Shown in pieces: positions 1 through 8,675 of a stretch of 44,349 nt of DNA. Below the pieces are notes generated by a model. That model was not told the DNA's origin. It ran no database searches and saw only the letters and a program-made list of their open reading frames with translations. The DNA comes from DASYYE01 sp035946955 (lineage in GTDB: Bacteria; Actinomycetota; Actinomycetes; Streptosporangiales; Streptosporangiaceae), in the NCBI GenBank assembly GCA_035946955.1, contig DASYYE010000075.1:1-44349 (forward strand), read 5' to 3'. The position numbers and the translations under genes are program-made. Each line of letters starts with the position of its first letter. Position 1 is the stretch's first letter.

Positions 1-27
1 CCTTTCGTGCGTCGCTACCGTTGCCAT
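1..27 (-). CDS. Start of a gene cut by the window edge, probably the ABC exporter permease
   Basis: An ATG on the minus strand at 27 opens nine codons (MATVATHER) before the window ends. It begins two bases after the stop codon of the ABC ATPase gene, and the purine-rich AAGGTGGG just upstream could serve as its ribosome binding site. In DrrA-type exporters the membrane permease usually follows the ATPase directly, so a permease is the likely identity. That is inference from gene order, since the visible residues show no domain. Confidence 0.45.
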
Positions 28-29
28 GT

Positions 30-962
30 CTAGCCCACCTTCCCCGGCTCTAGCTCGGGCAGCCCGGCCACAAACTCCACGCTCGAGGCCGTGAGCTCCA
101 TGAAGGCCTGTTCGAGCGAGGCCTGCGCCGGCGCGAGCTCGTGCAGCCTGACGCCGTTCTCGAACGCCAGGTCGCCGACCTGCGCTGTGGTCATGCCGAT
201 CACGACGAGCTTGCCGCTCCCGTCGTCCCTGACCGTGGCGCCGGCTGACGCGGCCGCCGCGGTGAGCAGCTCGCGCTGCGGCGTGCTGACCCGTACGGAC
301 TGCTGTGAGTTCGCTGCGATGAACTCGGCGACAGTGCTCTGCGCGATCAGCCGCCCTCGGCCGATCACGATGAGCTCGTCAGCGGTGTTCTCCATCTCCG
401 ACATCAGGTGGCTTGATACGAAGACCGTCCTGCCCTCGGCTGCGAGCGCCTTCATCAGGTTGCGTATCCACAAGATGCCCTCAGGGTCGAGCCCGTTGAC
501 CGGCTCGTCGAACATCAGGATGCTCGGGTCGCCGAGCAGTGCGGCGGCGATCCCCAGCCGCTGGCCCATGCCCAGCGAGAAGCCCTTGGACCGCTTCTTG
601 GCCACCTCGGCCAGGCCGACCAGTTCGAGCACTTCGTCAACACGGCGTTTGGGCAGGTTGTTCGTCTGTGCCAGGCAGAGCAGGTGGTTGTAGGCGCTGC
701 GGCCACCGTGCACGGCCTTGGCGTCGAGCAGTGCCCCGACCTCGCGCATCGGCCAGGCGAGCCCCCGCAGGGCCTTGCCGTTCACGGTCACCGACCCGCT
801 GGTGGGCCGGTCCAGTCCGAGGATGAGCCGCATCGTCGTGGTCTTGCCCGCCCCGTTCGGGCCGAGGAACCCGGTGATCCGGCCAGATTCGACGGAAAAC
901 GTCAGGTGGTCCACGGCGAGCGTGTCGCCGTAGCGTTTGGTGAGGCCCCGTGCCTCGATCAT
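30..962 (-). CDS. ABC transporter ATP-binding protein, DrrA/CcmA-like
   Basis: This is the 310-residue cytoplasmic ATPase of an ABC exporter. Visible in order are Walker A GPNGAGKTTT (about residue 35), a Q-loop region, the signature stretch FSLGMGQRLGIA, Walker B ILMFDEPVNGLDPEG and the switch histidine in SSHLMSEM. The signature is SLGMGQ rather than LSGGQ, which is common in the DrrA-like subfamily. A C-terminal extension of about 90 residues also fits that group. The ATG at 962 is backed by GGAGGGG with six bases of spacing. The next gene begins two bases after the stop and is probably the permease. Members export antibiotics or lipids, but the substrate cannot be read here. Confidence 0.9.
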   Translation of the reverse strand: MIEARGLTKRYGDTLAVDHLTFSVESGRITGFLGPNGAGKTTTMRLILGLDRPTSGSVTVNGKALRGLAWPMREVGALLDAKAVHGGRSAYNHLLCLAQTNNLPKRRVDEVLELVGLAEVAKKRSKGFSLGMGQRLGIAAALLGDPSILMFDEPVNGLDPEGILWIRNLMKALAAEGRTVFVSSHLMSEMENTADELIVIGRGRLIAQSTVAEFIAANSQQSVRVSTPQRELLTAAAASAGATVRDDGSGKLVVIGMTTAQVGDLAFENGVRLHELAPAQASLEQAFMELTASSVEFVAGLPELEPGKVG

Positions 963-1199
963 GAGAGTCCCCTCCAGCGGAGAAATGGGCGACGTGCATT
1001 CGGTGTGGTCAGTAGCACGGCCCGGCTCCGCCGGGATCCTCCCAGGCGGCAGGGCGGGCAGCGTGTTCAGTATGGCGATCCCCGCGCCGCGTCCGCGTCA
1101 GCCGCCGGTCTGATCTTCCTACGACTCCAGGCTGACGCGTGGCTGCTCCCCCCGACTGGACTTCAAGTGCGGTTTAGTTCCTAGGCTCGGGAGCGGGAG

Positions 1200-1229
1200 G
1201 ACGCTGGAGCCGGAGACGCTGGAGCCGGA
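1200..1229 (+). repeat. 15-bp perfect tandem duplication upstream of the MFS gene
   Basis: GACGCTGGAGCCGGA occurs twice with no gap, at 1200-1214 and 1215-1229. The second copy runs into the ribosome binding site GGAGGAG (1227-1233) of the MFS gene that starts at 1239. The duplication therefore lengthens the 5' leader just before the site of initiation. Confidence 0.85.
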
Positions 1230-1238
1230 GGAGTCCGC

Positions 1239-2705
1239 ATGGGTGAGGGCCGGAAGCAGGGACTGTGGGCCCCGCAGAGGCGGGCCCTGACCACGGGCCT
1301 GGTCCTGACGATCACGCTCGTGGCGTCGGAAGGGCTGGCGGTGATCACCGTCATGCCCGTGGTCGCGCGCGACCTCGGCGGGCTGCGCCTTTACGGGTGG
1401 GTGTTCAGCGGCTTCATGCTCGGCAGCGTGATCGGCATCGTCGCGGCCGGCCGGGAGGCCGACCGGCGTGGGCCCGCGGTGCCGTTCGTGGCCGGGCTGG
1501 CGCTGTTCTCCGCCGGGCTCGCGGTCGCGGGCCTGGCACCGGCCATGGGGGTGCTGGTCGCGGGCCGGGTGCTGCAGGGCGTGGGTGCGGGCGCGGTGCC
1601 TTCGGTGGCCTATGCCTCGATCGGCCGGTGTGTACCCGCCAACCTGCAGGCCCGCATGATGGCGGTGCTGTCGACCGCATGGGTCGCCCCTGGACTGGCC
1701 GGGCCGGCGCTCGCCGCCGAGGTGACGCACCTCTTCGGCTGGCGCTGGGTGTTCCTGGGCCTGCTGCCGGTGGTCGCGGTCACCGGGTCGATCGCCCTCC
1801 CCGCGCTGGTCCGCCTCGGGCCGCCCAGTTCCAGTGCCGCCCAGGAGCACCGGCTCATCGATGCGGTGCGCACCGCGGTCGGCGCCATGATGGTGCTGGG
1901 CGGCCTCACCCTCGCCGCCGGTTCACGGTCGGCTGCTGGCTGGCTGGCGGGTGCGGGGCTGGTCGCGGCTGGTGGCCTTGCCGGGGTGCCGTCGCTGCGC
2001 CGGCTTGTCCCGGCAGGGACTTTCACCGCACGTCCCGGGCTGCCTGCCACCATCCTCAGCCGGGGGCTGTTGACATTCGCGTTCTTCGGCGCGGACGCCT
2101 ATGTGACCCTGTCGGTGACTGTGATCCGTCACCGCAGCCCACTGGTCGCGAGCATCGCCGTCACCGGTGGCACACTGGCCTGGACCGCTGGTGCGTGGCT
2201 GCAGGCCCGGCTCAACAACCGCTGGCCGGGACGTCGGCTGGTGCGCGGCGGCCTGCTGGTCATCCTCGCGGGGATAGCCGGGATGGTCGCCGTGCTCGAC
2301 CCGGTGGTACCGGTGGCTGTAGGCCTGGCCGCCTGGACAGTGGCGGGTTTTGGCATGGGAATGGCCTATGCACCGATTTCCCTGATGATGCTCGCGCATG
2401 CGCCGGCGGGGAGGGAAGGGCAGACGTCGGCCTCGCTGAACCTGGCGGACGTGCTCGGCGAGGCGATAGGCATCGGCATCGGCGGCGCGCCCGTAGCGGC
2501 TTTCGCAGGTCATGACCTGCGTCTTGGCGTCACCGCGGCCTTCGTCATCACGGCGGTGGTCGCGGTCGCGGCGCTCGTGGTGGCCGGCCGCCTGCCAGCT
2601 GGAGTCAGCCATGAGGCACCGCCCACGGACGGCGGGGCATCGCCCACGGACGACGTCAGGCCGCCCGCCGGGCAGTTGCCAGCGGGCGGCCTGACTGTGG
2701 ACTAG
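1239..2705 (+). CDS. MFS transporter, drug-efflux type
   Basis: This 488-residue polytopic membrane protein has about 12-14 hydrophobic segments. The loop after TM2 carries GREADRRGP, an MFS motif A variant, and TM5 carries the glycine/proline-rich VAPGLAGPALAAEV, which resembles the antiporter motif C of proton-driven drug exporters. The ATG at 1239 has GGAGGAG five bases upstream. The hydrophilic tail is rich in Pro, Asp and Gly. It is transcribed away from the neighbouring ABC exporter gene across a 276-bp interval, so the two may form a divergent efflux locus, though no dedicated regulator is seen. Its substrate is unknown. Confidence 0.87.
   Translation: MGEGRKQGLWAPQRRALTTGLVLTITLVASEGLAVITVMPVVARDLGGLRLYGWVFSGFMLGSVIGIVAAGREADRRGPAVPFVAGLALFSAGLAVAGLAPAMGVLVAGRVLQGVGAGAVPSVAYASIGRCVPANLQARMMAVLSTAWVAPGLAGPALAAEVTHLFGWRWVFLGLLPVVAVTGSIALPALVRLGPPSSSAAQEHRLIDAVRTAVGAMMVLGGLTLAAGSRSAAGWLAGAGLVAAGGLAGVPSLRRLVPAGTFTARPGLPATILSRGLLTFAFFGADAYVTLSVTVIRHRSPLVASIAVTGGTLAWTAGAWLQARLNNRWPGRRLVRGGLLVILAGIAGMVAVLDPVVPVAVGLAAWTVAGFGMGMAYAPISLMMLAHAPAGREGQTSASLNLADVLGEAIGIGIGGAPVAAFAGHDLRLGVTAAFVITAVVAVAALVVAGRLPAGVSHEAPPTDGGASPTDDVRPPAGQLPAGGLTVD
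2656..2694. terminator. 13-bp perfect hairpin inside the end of the MFS gene
   Basis: TCAGGCCGCCCGC (2656-2668) and its exact complement (2682-2694) enclose a 13-base loop. The hairpin lies within the last codons of the MFS gene and ends 9 bp before its stop. The convergent lon gene stops at 2713. No T-tract follows, but actinobacterial terminators often lack one, so this probably serves both converging genes. Confidence 0.6.
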
Positions 2706-2712
2706 GCCCGTC

Positions 2713-5091
2713 TCAGGCGGCCAGGGCCGCGTGCGAGGTGGCCGGTTCCAGTGCGAGTTCCAGCACCTGCCGGACGTCACTGACCGGGTGGACGTCCAGG
2801 CCTGCCAGCACGTCCGCGGGCAGTTCGGCCAGGTCCGGCTGGTTGCGCTGGGGGATCAGCACGCGGGTGATGCCAGCCCGGTGCGCTGCCAGCAGCTTCT
2901 GCTTCACCCCGCCGATCGGCAGGACCCGCCCGGTGAGCGAGACCTCGCCGGTCATGGCCACGTCGGAGCGGACCAGCCTGCCGGACAGCAGCGAGGCCAG
3001 GGCCGTGGTCATCGTGACCCCGGCGCTGGGGCCGTCCTTGGGCACCGCCCCGGCCGGGACGTGCACGTGGACACCGCGGTCCTTCAGGTCGCTGACCGGC
3101 AGTTCCAGCTCCGCGCCGTGCGAGCGCAGGTAGGACAGGGCGATCTGGGCCGACTCCTTCATCACGTCACCGAGCTGGCCGGTGAGCGTGACCCCGGTCG
3201 TGCCTGTCTCCGGGTCGGCCAGCGAGGCCTCCACGAACAGGACGTCGCCGCCGGTGCCGGTGACCGCCAGCCCGGTGGCCACCCCTGGCACGGCCAGGCG
3301 TTCGGCGGACTCCGGGGTGTGGCGCGGCTGCCCGAGGTGCGTGGTCAGGTCGGCTGGCCCGACCTCCAGCGGCAGCGTCGTACTGCCCACCGCCACACCG
3401 GCCGCGACCTTGCGCAACACCTTGGCGAGGCTGCGCTCCAGGGCACGCACCCCGGCTTCGCGGGTGAACTCCGTGGCGATGCGGCGCAGCGCGTCATCGG
3501 TGACGGTCACGTCTGCAGGCTCCAGGCCCGCCCGGTCGAGCTGGCGTGGCAGCAGGTGGTCCCGGGCGATGACGACCTTCTCGTCCTCGGTGTAGCCGTC
3601 CAGGCTGATCAGCTCCATCCGGTCCAGCAGCGGGCTGGGGATGGCCTCGACCACGTTCGCGGTCGCGATGAACAGCACGTCAGACAGGTCCAGCTCGACC
3701 TCCAGGTAGTGGTCGCGGAACGTGTGGTTCTGCGCCGGGTCGAGCACCTCCAGCAGCGCCGCCGTGGGGTCGCCACGGTAGTCGGTGCCGAGCTTGTCCA
3801 CCTCGTCGAGCAGGATCACCGGGTTCATGGAACCCGCCTCGCGGATGGCCCGCACGATCCGGCCGGGCATCGCGCCGACGTAGGTCCGCCGGTGCCCGCG
3901 GATCTCCGCTTCGTCGCGGACACCGCCGAGCGCCACCCGGGCGAACTTGCGTCCCATGGCACGCGCCACCGACTCGCCGAGCGAGGTCTTGCCCACACCC
4001 GGCGGGCCGGCCAGGGCCAGCACGGCACCGCTGCGCCTGCCACCCACGACCGCCAGGCCCTTCTCCGACCGGCGCTTACGCACCGCGAGGTACTCGGTGA
4101 TCCGGTCCTTGACGTCGCTCAGCCCGGCGTGGTCGGCGTCCAGCACCGCCCGCGCGCCCGTGATGTCATAGGCGTCGTCGGTGCGGGTGTTCCACGGCAC
4201 CTCCAGGACGGTGTCCAGCCAGGTGCGGATCCACCCGGCCTCCGGGGAGGCCTCGGGTGTGTGCTCCAGCCGTCCGGCTTCCTTCAGTGCCGCCTGTGCC
4301 ACCTTCTCGGGCAGGTCAGCGGCTTCGATGCGGGCGCGGTAGTCCGCCTCCTCCGAGTCAGACGACGAGCCGTCCAGCTCGGACAGTTCCTTGCGGATGG
4401 CGGCGAGCTGCTGGCGGAGCAGGAACTCACGCTGCTGCTTCTCCATGCCCTCGCGGACGTCGTTCTGGATCGTCTCCGCGACGTCGAGCTCGGCCAGGTG
4501 CTCCCGTGCCCAGCTGGTCAGCTGCTCCAGGCGCTGCTCCGGGTCCACGGTCTCCAGCAGCTCCTTGCGCTGCTCGTTGCTCAGGTACCCGGCATAGCCC
4601 GCGCTGTCGGCCAGGGCCGATGGGTCGGACAGGCGCTTCACCACGTCCACGAGCTGCCACAGGCCCCGCTTCTGCAGGATCGTCGCGGCCAGGCCCCGGT
4701 ACTCCCGGGCCAGTTCCTGGGCACGGGTGCTGGCCGGTGGCTCTTCGAGGACCGTGCCCTCCACCCACAGTGCCGCGCCTGGGCCGGTGGTCCCGGTGCC
4801 GATCCTCACCCGTGACATGCCGCGGACCACTGCCGCGCGCTCGCCGCTGGGCAGCCGCCCGACCTGCTCGACCGCGCCGAGCGTGCCCACCGCGGAGTAG
4901 GTGCCGCCCAGCCGTGGCACGAGCAGCACCCGCGGCTCGGCCTCGCCACCGCCCGGCGTCGGCGCGGACAGCCGTGCTGCCTCGATGGCCGCGCTGGCTT
5001 CGGCGTCGGAGATGTCCAGTGGCACCACCATGGTCGGCAGCACCACCGTGTCGTCCAGCGGCAGCACGGGCAGCGAAAGTGTAGTGCTCAT
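2713..5091 (-). CDS. lon: ATP-dependent protease Lon
   Basis: This 792-residue protein has full-length Lon architecture. An N-terminal substrate-binding LON domain (about 1-200) precedes a helical region containing QREFLLRQQLAAIRKEL. The AAA+ module has Walker A GPPGVGKTS (about residue 363) and Walker B VILLDEVDKLG. In the C-terminal protease domain the nucleophile Ser lies in KDGPSAGVTM and the catalytic Lys 43 residues later in GGVKQK, the same spacing as in E. coli Lon (S679/K722). It degrades misfolded and regulatory proteins in the cytoplasm. The ATG at 5091 has AGGGA eight bases upstream. The gene stands alone, divergent from a DUF2461 gene. Confidence 0.97.
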   Translation of the reverse strand: MSTTLSLPVLPLDDTVVLPTMVVPLDISDAEASAAIEAARLSAPTPGGGEAEPRVLLVPRLGGTYSAVGTLGAVEQVGRLPSGERAAVVRGMSRVRIGTGTTGPGAALWVEGTVLEEPPASTRAQELAREYRGLAATILQKRGLWQLVDVVKRLSDPSALADSAGYAGYLSNEQRKELLETVDPEQRLEQLTSWAREHLAELDVAETIQNDVREGMEKQQREFLLRQQLAAIRKELSELDGSSSDSEEADYRARIEAADLPEKVAQAALKEAGRLEHTPEASPEAGWIRTWLDTVLEVPWNTRTDDAYDITGARAVLDADHAGLSDVKDRITEYLAVRKRRSEKGLAVVGGRRSGAVLALAGPPGVGKTSLGESVARAMGRKFARVALGGVRDEAEIRGHRRTYVGAMPGRIVRAIREAGSMNPVILLDEVDKLGTDYRGDPTAALLEVLDPAQNHTFRDHYLEVELDLSDVLFIATANVVEAIPSPLLDRMELISLDGYTEDEKVVIARDHLLPRQLDRAGLEPADVTVTDDALRRIATEFTREAGVRALERSLAKVLRKVAAGVAVGSTTLPLEVGPADLTTHLGQPRHTPESAERLAVPGVATGLAVTGTGGDVLFVEASLADPETGTTGVTLTGQLGDVMKESAQIALSYLRSHGAELELPVSDLKDRGVHVHVPAGAVPKDGPSAGVTMTTALASLLSGRLVRSDVAMTGEVSLTGRVLPIGGVKQKLLAAHRAGITRVLIPQRNQPDLAELPADVLAGLDVHPVSDVRQVLELALEPATSHAALAA

Positions 5092-5117
5092 TGGTCACAT
5101 CCCTGTGAACTGAGTAG

Positions 5118-5143
5118 TTGCATACTTCAACAACGAGATGCAA
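5118..5143 (-). promoter_or_regulatory. Inverted repeat in the lon leader, candidate operator
   Basis: TTGCAT (5118-5123) and ATGCAA (5138-5143) form an inverted repeat with a 14-base spacer, 27-52 bp upstream of the lon ATG in an AT-richer patch. The position suits an operator. It is not a convincing match to the HspR/HAIR consensus that controls lon in some actinomycetes. Confidence 0.35.
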
Positions 5144-5320
5144 GTTTTGTTTCGTGCCGACGTTCGCCTGCAGCGGACGGGCGGTCCCAGGGACTCCTGA
5201 CAGCGAGAAACACGGAGCTGAGGCGGGCTGTTCCGGCTGGGACGCGCGGCGGTAGCGTGTGACGCGCAGCTGCGGGCGTGCGTGCCGGCACAGGAGCAAG
5301 TCAGTGGGAGGCCACGGGCG

Positions 5321-5965
5321 ATGGCGTTCAGTGGGTGGCCAGAAGAGGCCCTGGACTTCTACGAGGGCCTGGAGGTCGACAACTCGAAGACCTACTGGAC
5401 CGCGCACAAGGCGGTCTATGAGGAGAAGGTGCTCGGCCCCATGACGGCCCTGCTGGACGAGCTGGGCCCGCGGTTCGGTGAGACGAAGATCTTCCGGCCA
5501 TACCGCGACGTGCGGTTCAGCAAGGACAAGTCGCCCTACAAGACCAACATTGGCGCGCTGGTGGGCAATGGCTACGTCATGCTCTCCGCCAAGGGCCTGG
5601 CCGCTGGCAATGGCATGTACGGAATGGCCCCCGACCAGCTCGACCGGTACCGCCGGGCAGTGGCCGACGACATCGCAGGCGGCGAGCTGGACCGGGTGGC
5701 CGGCGCGCTCCGGGCGGAGGGGATCGACGTCAGCGGCCGCGACGAGCTGAAGAAGACCCCCCGTGGCTACCCGGCCGACCACCCCCGCGCCGGGCTGCTC
5801 CGGTACAAGGGCGTTGTGGCCTGGCAGGAGTGGCCGGTGGAGCCCTGGCTGGGGACCCCGGCGGCTAGGGACCGCATCGTCGGCTTTCTGGAGGCCACCA
5901 AGCCGCTCAGCGACTGGCTCGACCAGCACGTCGGGCCCTCCGCTGTGGAACCCAAACCGAGGTAG
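5321..5965 (+). CDS. DUF2461 family protein
   Basis: This 214-residue protein begins MAFSGWPEEALDFYEGLEVD, followed by NSKTYW and, further on, FRPYRDVRFSKDKSPYKTN, the hallmark stretches of the DUF2461 (TIGR02453) family. The family is widespread, probably cytoplasmic and has no proven function. An in-frame GTG at 5282 would add 13 residues, but the ATG at 5321 is preferred because GGGAGG lies nine bases upstream and the family normally starts at MAF. No signal peptide or membrane segment is seen. It is divergent from lon and 75 bp upstream of an NHL-repeat gene, with no obvious functional link to either. Confidence 0.85.
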   Translation: MAFSGWPEEALDFYEGLEVDNSKTYWTAHKAVYEEKVLGPMTALLDELGPRFGETKIFRPYRDVRFSKDKSPYKTNIGALVGNGYVMLSAKGLAAGNGMYGMAPDQLDRYRRAVADDIAGGELDRVAGALRAEGIDVSGRDELKKTPRGYPADHPRAGLLRYKGVVAWQEWPVEPWLGTPAARDRIVGFLEATKPLSDWLDQHVGPSAVEPKPR

Positions 5966-6040
5966 ACGGTCGTCTGGCCGGGCCGGGCGGCGCCCCGGAT
6001 GACGGGATGAGGACGGATCCGGGACGGCGGGGGGCAAGCT

Positions 6041-8548
6041 GTGCCCATGGGTGACAGTGATGCAGGGCGCAGAGTGGCGATCTTGACCAGCGTGGCTTGC
6101 CTGGTGGTGCTGGCCGGCGCGGGCTGGGCACCGGCCGCGCTGGCGGCGGGCAGCTCAGGGGCGCCACTGCCAGGCCGGCTGGCGGCAGCCGGGGTGATAT
6201 CGACGGTGGCGGGTGGCGTTGGCGGCCCCGCCAAGGGCACTGGGGTCTCTCTCGGACCAGTGTCTGGCGTGTCGTTCGGCGCAGGGGCGGTCTACATCGC
6301 CGACAACTGGGCGGTGCGTAAGCTCAATCCACGGACCGGCTGGCTGACGACACCAGCGGGCACCGGCTTCTTGAGCCCGCCCGGTGATGGCGGGCCCGCC
6401 GTCAGCGCGGGCGTGCAGACGGGCGGCGTCACTACCGACCACCAGGGCAACCTGGTTGTGCAGGACGACCAGAGGCTCCGGGTGGTGGCGGCCCGCGCCG
6501 GCACGTTCTACGGGCAGGCCATGACCGCTGGCCACATCTACCCGGTGGCCGGCGACGGCAGGCAGGGGTTCTCCGGCGACGGCGGCCCAGCCACCGCTGC
6601 CGAACTGAACGACCCGCTCGGGGTCGCAGTGGACCGTGTAGGCAACCTGCTGATCGCCGACACCGGCAACAACCGGGTCCGTCTGGTGGCGGCCCGCACC
6701 GGCACGTTCTACGGGCAGGCGATGACCGCCGGGGATATCTACCCGGTGGCTGGCAACGGCACCGGCGGGTTCTCCGGCGACGGTGGCCCGGCCGCTGGCG
6801 CCGAACTCGCTGCGCCACAGAGTGCGACGGTTGACAGAGCGGGCAATCTGATTGTCGGTGATACCGGCAATGGCCGGATCCGGGTGGTGGCCGTCCACAC
6901 CGGCACCTACTACGGCCAGCCCATGACCGCCGGGGACATCTACACCGTGGCCGGTGGTGGCGGGAACCAGGGCGATGGCGTGCCGGCCACCAGCGCGGAC
7001 CTGACACTGCCTCTCGGCATGCTGGTGGACGGCACGGGCAACCTGGTGTTCGCCGACGCTGGCAGCAACCGGGTCCGGGTGGTGGCCACCAGTACGGGCA
7101 CGTTCTACGGGCAGGCGATGACCGCCGGGGACATCTACACCGTGGCCGGCATCGACAACGGCACCTACGGGTTCTCCGGCGACGGTGGCCCGGCCACCAA
7201 AGCCCAACTCAACTCGCCGGTCGGCGTGGCCGAGGACAGCGCCGGCAACCTGGTGGTCGGCGACGGCAACAACTACCGGGCGCGTGTGGTGGCTACCAGT
7301 ACGGGCACGTTCTACGGGCAGGCGATGACCGCCGGGGACATCTACACCGTGGCCGGCAACGGCATCGGCAGCGGCACCGGTGATGGCGGCCCGGCCACCC
7401 ACGCGCAGCTCAGTTTCCCCGAAGGGCTCGCCGTCGACCACTCGGGCAACCTGGTGGTGTCCGACACCACCGACAACCGGGTCCGCGTGGTGGCTACCAG
7501 TACGGGCACGTTCTACGGGCAGGCGATGACCGCCGGGGACATCTACACGGTGGCTGGCAACGGCACCGGCGGGTTCTCCGGCGACGGCGGGCCGGCCACC
7601 AAAGCCAAGCTCAACGCGCCCGTCCCCGTGGCCGTGGACGGTGCAGGCAACCTGCTCATCGGCGACCTCAGCAACCACCGGGTGCGGGTGGTCGCGGCCA
7701 GCACGGGCACGTTCTATGGGCAGGCGATGACCGCCGGCCACATATACACCGTGGCCGGAGACGGCGTCATGGGACTGTCCGGCGACGGCGGCCCAGCCAC
7801 CAGCGCCGAGCTCACCTGGGTATACGGCGTCACCGTGGACCACGCTGGGAATGTGGTGATCTGCCAGAGTTCGTTCGACTCGGCGGACGGGCGGGTCCGG
7901 GTGGTGGCGGCGCGCACCGGCACGTTCTACGGGCAGGCGATGACCGCCGGCCACATCTACCTCGTGGCCGGCGGCGGGCCCCCCCTGGGTAACGGCGGCC
8001 CCGCAACCGGAGCCGAACTGAACCTCCCACACCAGGTCACCGTGGACCATGCGGGGAACCTCCTGGTCGCCGACACCCATAACGAACAGGTACGCGTGGT
8101 GGCGGTGCGCACCGGCAGGTTCTACGGACAGCCGATGACCGCCGAACACATCTACCCGGTGGCCGGTGACGGCCTCGCCGGGTTCTCCGGCGACGGTGGC
8201 CCTGCGACCAGGGCCGAACTGCACGACCCGAACCAGGTCGCCGTGGACCTTGCGGGGAACCTGCTGATCGCCGATACCTCCAACAACCGCGTCCGGGTGC
8301 TCGCCGCGCGCACCGGCACCTACTACGGCCAGCCGATGGCCGCTGGCGACATCTACACGGTCGCTGGCAGTGGCAGCAGCCTGTTCTCCGGCGACGGCGG
8401 TCCCGCCACCGCGGCGGGCCTGGACTCGCCCAAAGCGATCACGCTGGACGGCGCGGGCAACCTGCTGATCGCCGACACCTACCACTTCCGGATACGGCAG
8501 GTCACATTTGGAGCCGCCGGTCCCGCCCCACTGGAGCCAAGTCCCTGA
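6041..8548 (+). CDS. Secreted NHL-repeat (beta-propeller) protein with ten tandem units
   Basis: This 835-residue protein starts with a signal peptide: a GRR-containing n-region, a hydrophobic core and a probable cleavage after APAALA. A divergent lead section (ISTVAGGVGGP onward) is followed by ten clear units of 64-70 residues. Each carries T(F/Y)YGQxMTAGxIY, VAGxG, GDGGPAT, VxxDxAGNL and NRVRVVA. The AGNLLIAD and NRVRV parts match NHL beta-propeller blades, while the YGQxMTAGDIY insert is a family-specific addition. It is probably extracellular and binds a protein or glycan, and no catalytic residues are evident. GTG 6041 has the better spacing to GGCGGGGGG, with ATG 6047 as the alternative. 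A paralogue lies at 39721-42204. Confidence 0.85.
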   Translation: MPMGDSDAGRRVAILTSVACLVVLAGAGWAPAALAAGSSGAPLPGRLAAAGVISTVAGGVGGPAKGTGVSLGPVSGVSFGAGAVYIADNWAVRKLNPRTGWLTTPAGTGFLSPPGDGGPAVSAGVQTGGVTTDHQGNLVVQDDQRLRVVAARAGTFYGQAMTAGHIYPVAGDGRQGFSGDGGPATAAELNDPLGVAVDRVGNLLIADTGNNRVRLVAARTGTFYGQAMTAGDIYPVAGNGTGGFSGDGGPAAGAELAAPQSATVDRAGNLIVGDTGNGRIRVVAVHTGTYYGQPMTAGDIYTVAGGGGNQGDGVPATSADLTLPLGMLVDGTGNLVFADAGSNRVRVVATSTGTFYGQAMTAGDIYTVAGIDNGTYGFSGDGGPATKAQLNSPVGVAEDSAGNLVVGDGNNYRARVVATSTGTFYGQAMTAGDIYTVAGNGIGSGTGDGGPATHAQLSFPEGLAVDHSGNLVVSDTTDNRVRVVATSTGTFYGQAMTAGDIYTVAGNGTGGFSGDGGPATKAKLNAPVPVAVDGAGNLLIGDLSNHRVRVVAASTGTFYGQAMTAGHIYTVAGDGVMGLSGDGGPATSAELTWVYGVTVDHAGNVVICQSSFDSADGRVRVVAARTGTFYGQAMTAGHIYLVAGGGPPLGNGGPATGAELNLPHQVTVDHAGNLLVADTHNEQVRVVAVRTGRFYGQPMTAEHIYPVAGDGLAGFSGDGGPATRAELHDPNQVAVDLAGNLLIADTSNNRVRVLAARTGTYYGQPMAAGDIYTVAGSGSSLFSGDGGPATAAGLDSPKAITLDGAGNLLIADTYHFRIRQVTFGAAGPAPLEPSP

Positions 8549-8601
8549 CCGCGACGGGCGATAACAGCAACTAGCGGCAGCCTTTCCGCACCAGGCCGAT
8601 A

Positions 8602-8631
8602 TTGACACCAATACCATCGGGCTCCTAAGCT
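8602..8631 (+). promoter_or_regulatory. Candidate promoter of the LacI-type gene
   Basis: A perfect -35 hexamer TTGACA (8602-8607) is followed after 18 bases by TAAGCT (8626-8631), a weak -10. Transcription would begin near 8638, directly beside the palindromic operator at 8641-8658, the geometry expected for autorepression. Confidence 0.5.
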
Positions 8632-8640
8632 CCAGGACAC

Positions 8641-8658
8641 GTTGTAACCGCTTACAAC
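8641..8658. promoter_or_regulatory. LacI-family operator
   Basis: GTTGTAACCGCTTACAAC has perfect 7-bp arms (GTTGTAA/TTACAAC) around CCGC. It resembles the usual LacI/GalR sites with a central CG. It ends 17 bp before the LacI-type gene's ATG and sits just downstream of the TTGACA promoter candidate. Binding there would block that gene and probably the glucanase gene behind it. Confidence 0.75.
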
Positions 8659-8675
8659 ACCAGCCTGGGTCGAGT

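Noticed and set aside
2731..4815. 694-codon open frame antisense to lon
   Set aside because: Its product is a low-complexity Arg/Gly/Val/Gln composition typical of the reverse of a high-GC gene, and lon on the other strand has all its catalytic motifs.
5092..5150. HspR/HAIR element upstream of lon
   Set aside because: The nearest match has the ACTCA half only and wrong spacing for CTTGAGT-N7-ACTCAAG.
6480..8350. CRISPR-like regular repeats
   Set aside because: The repeats are protein-coding, about 190-210 bp, in frame and divergent. They lack the short identical repeats and unique spacers of an array.
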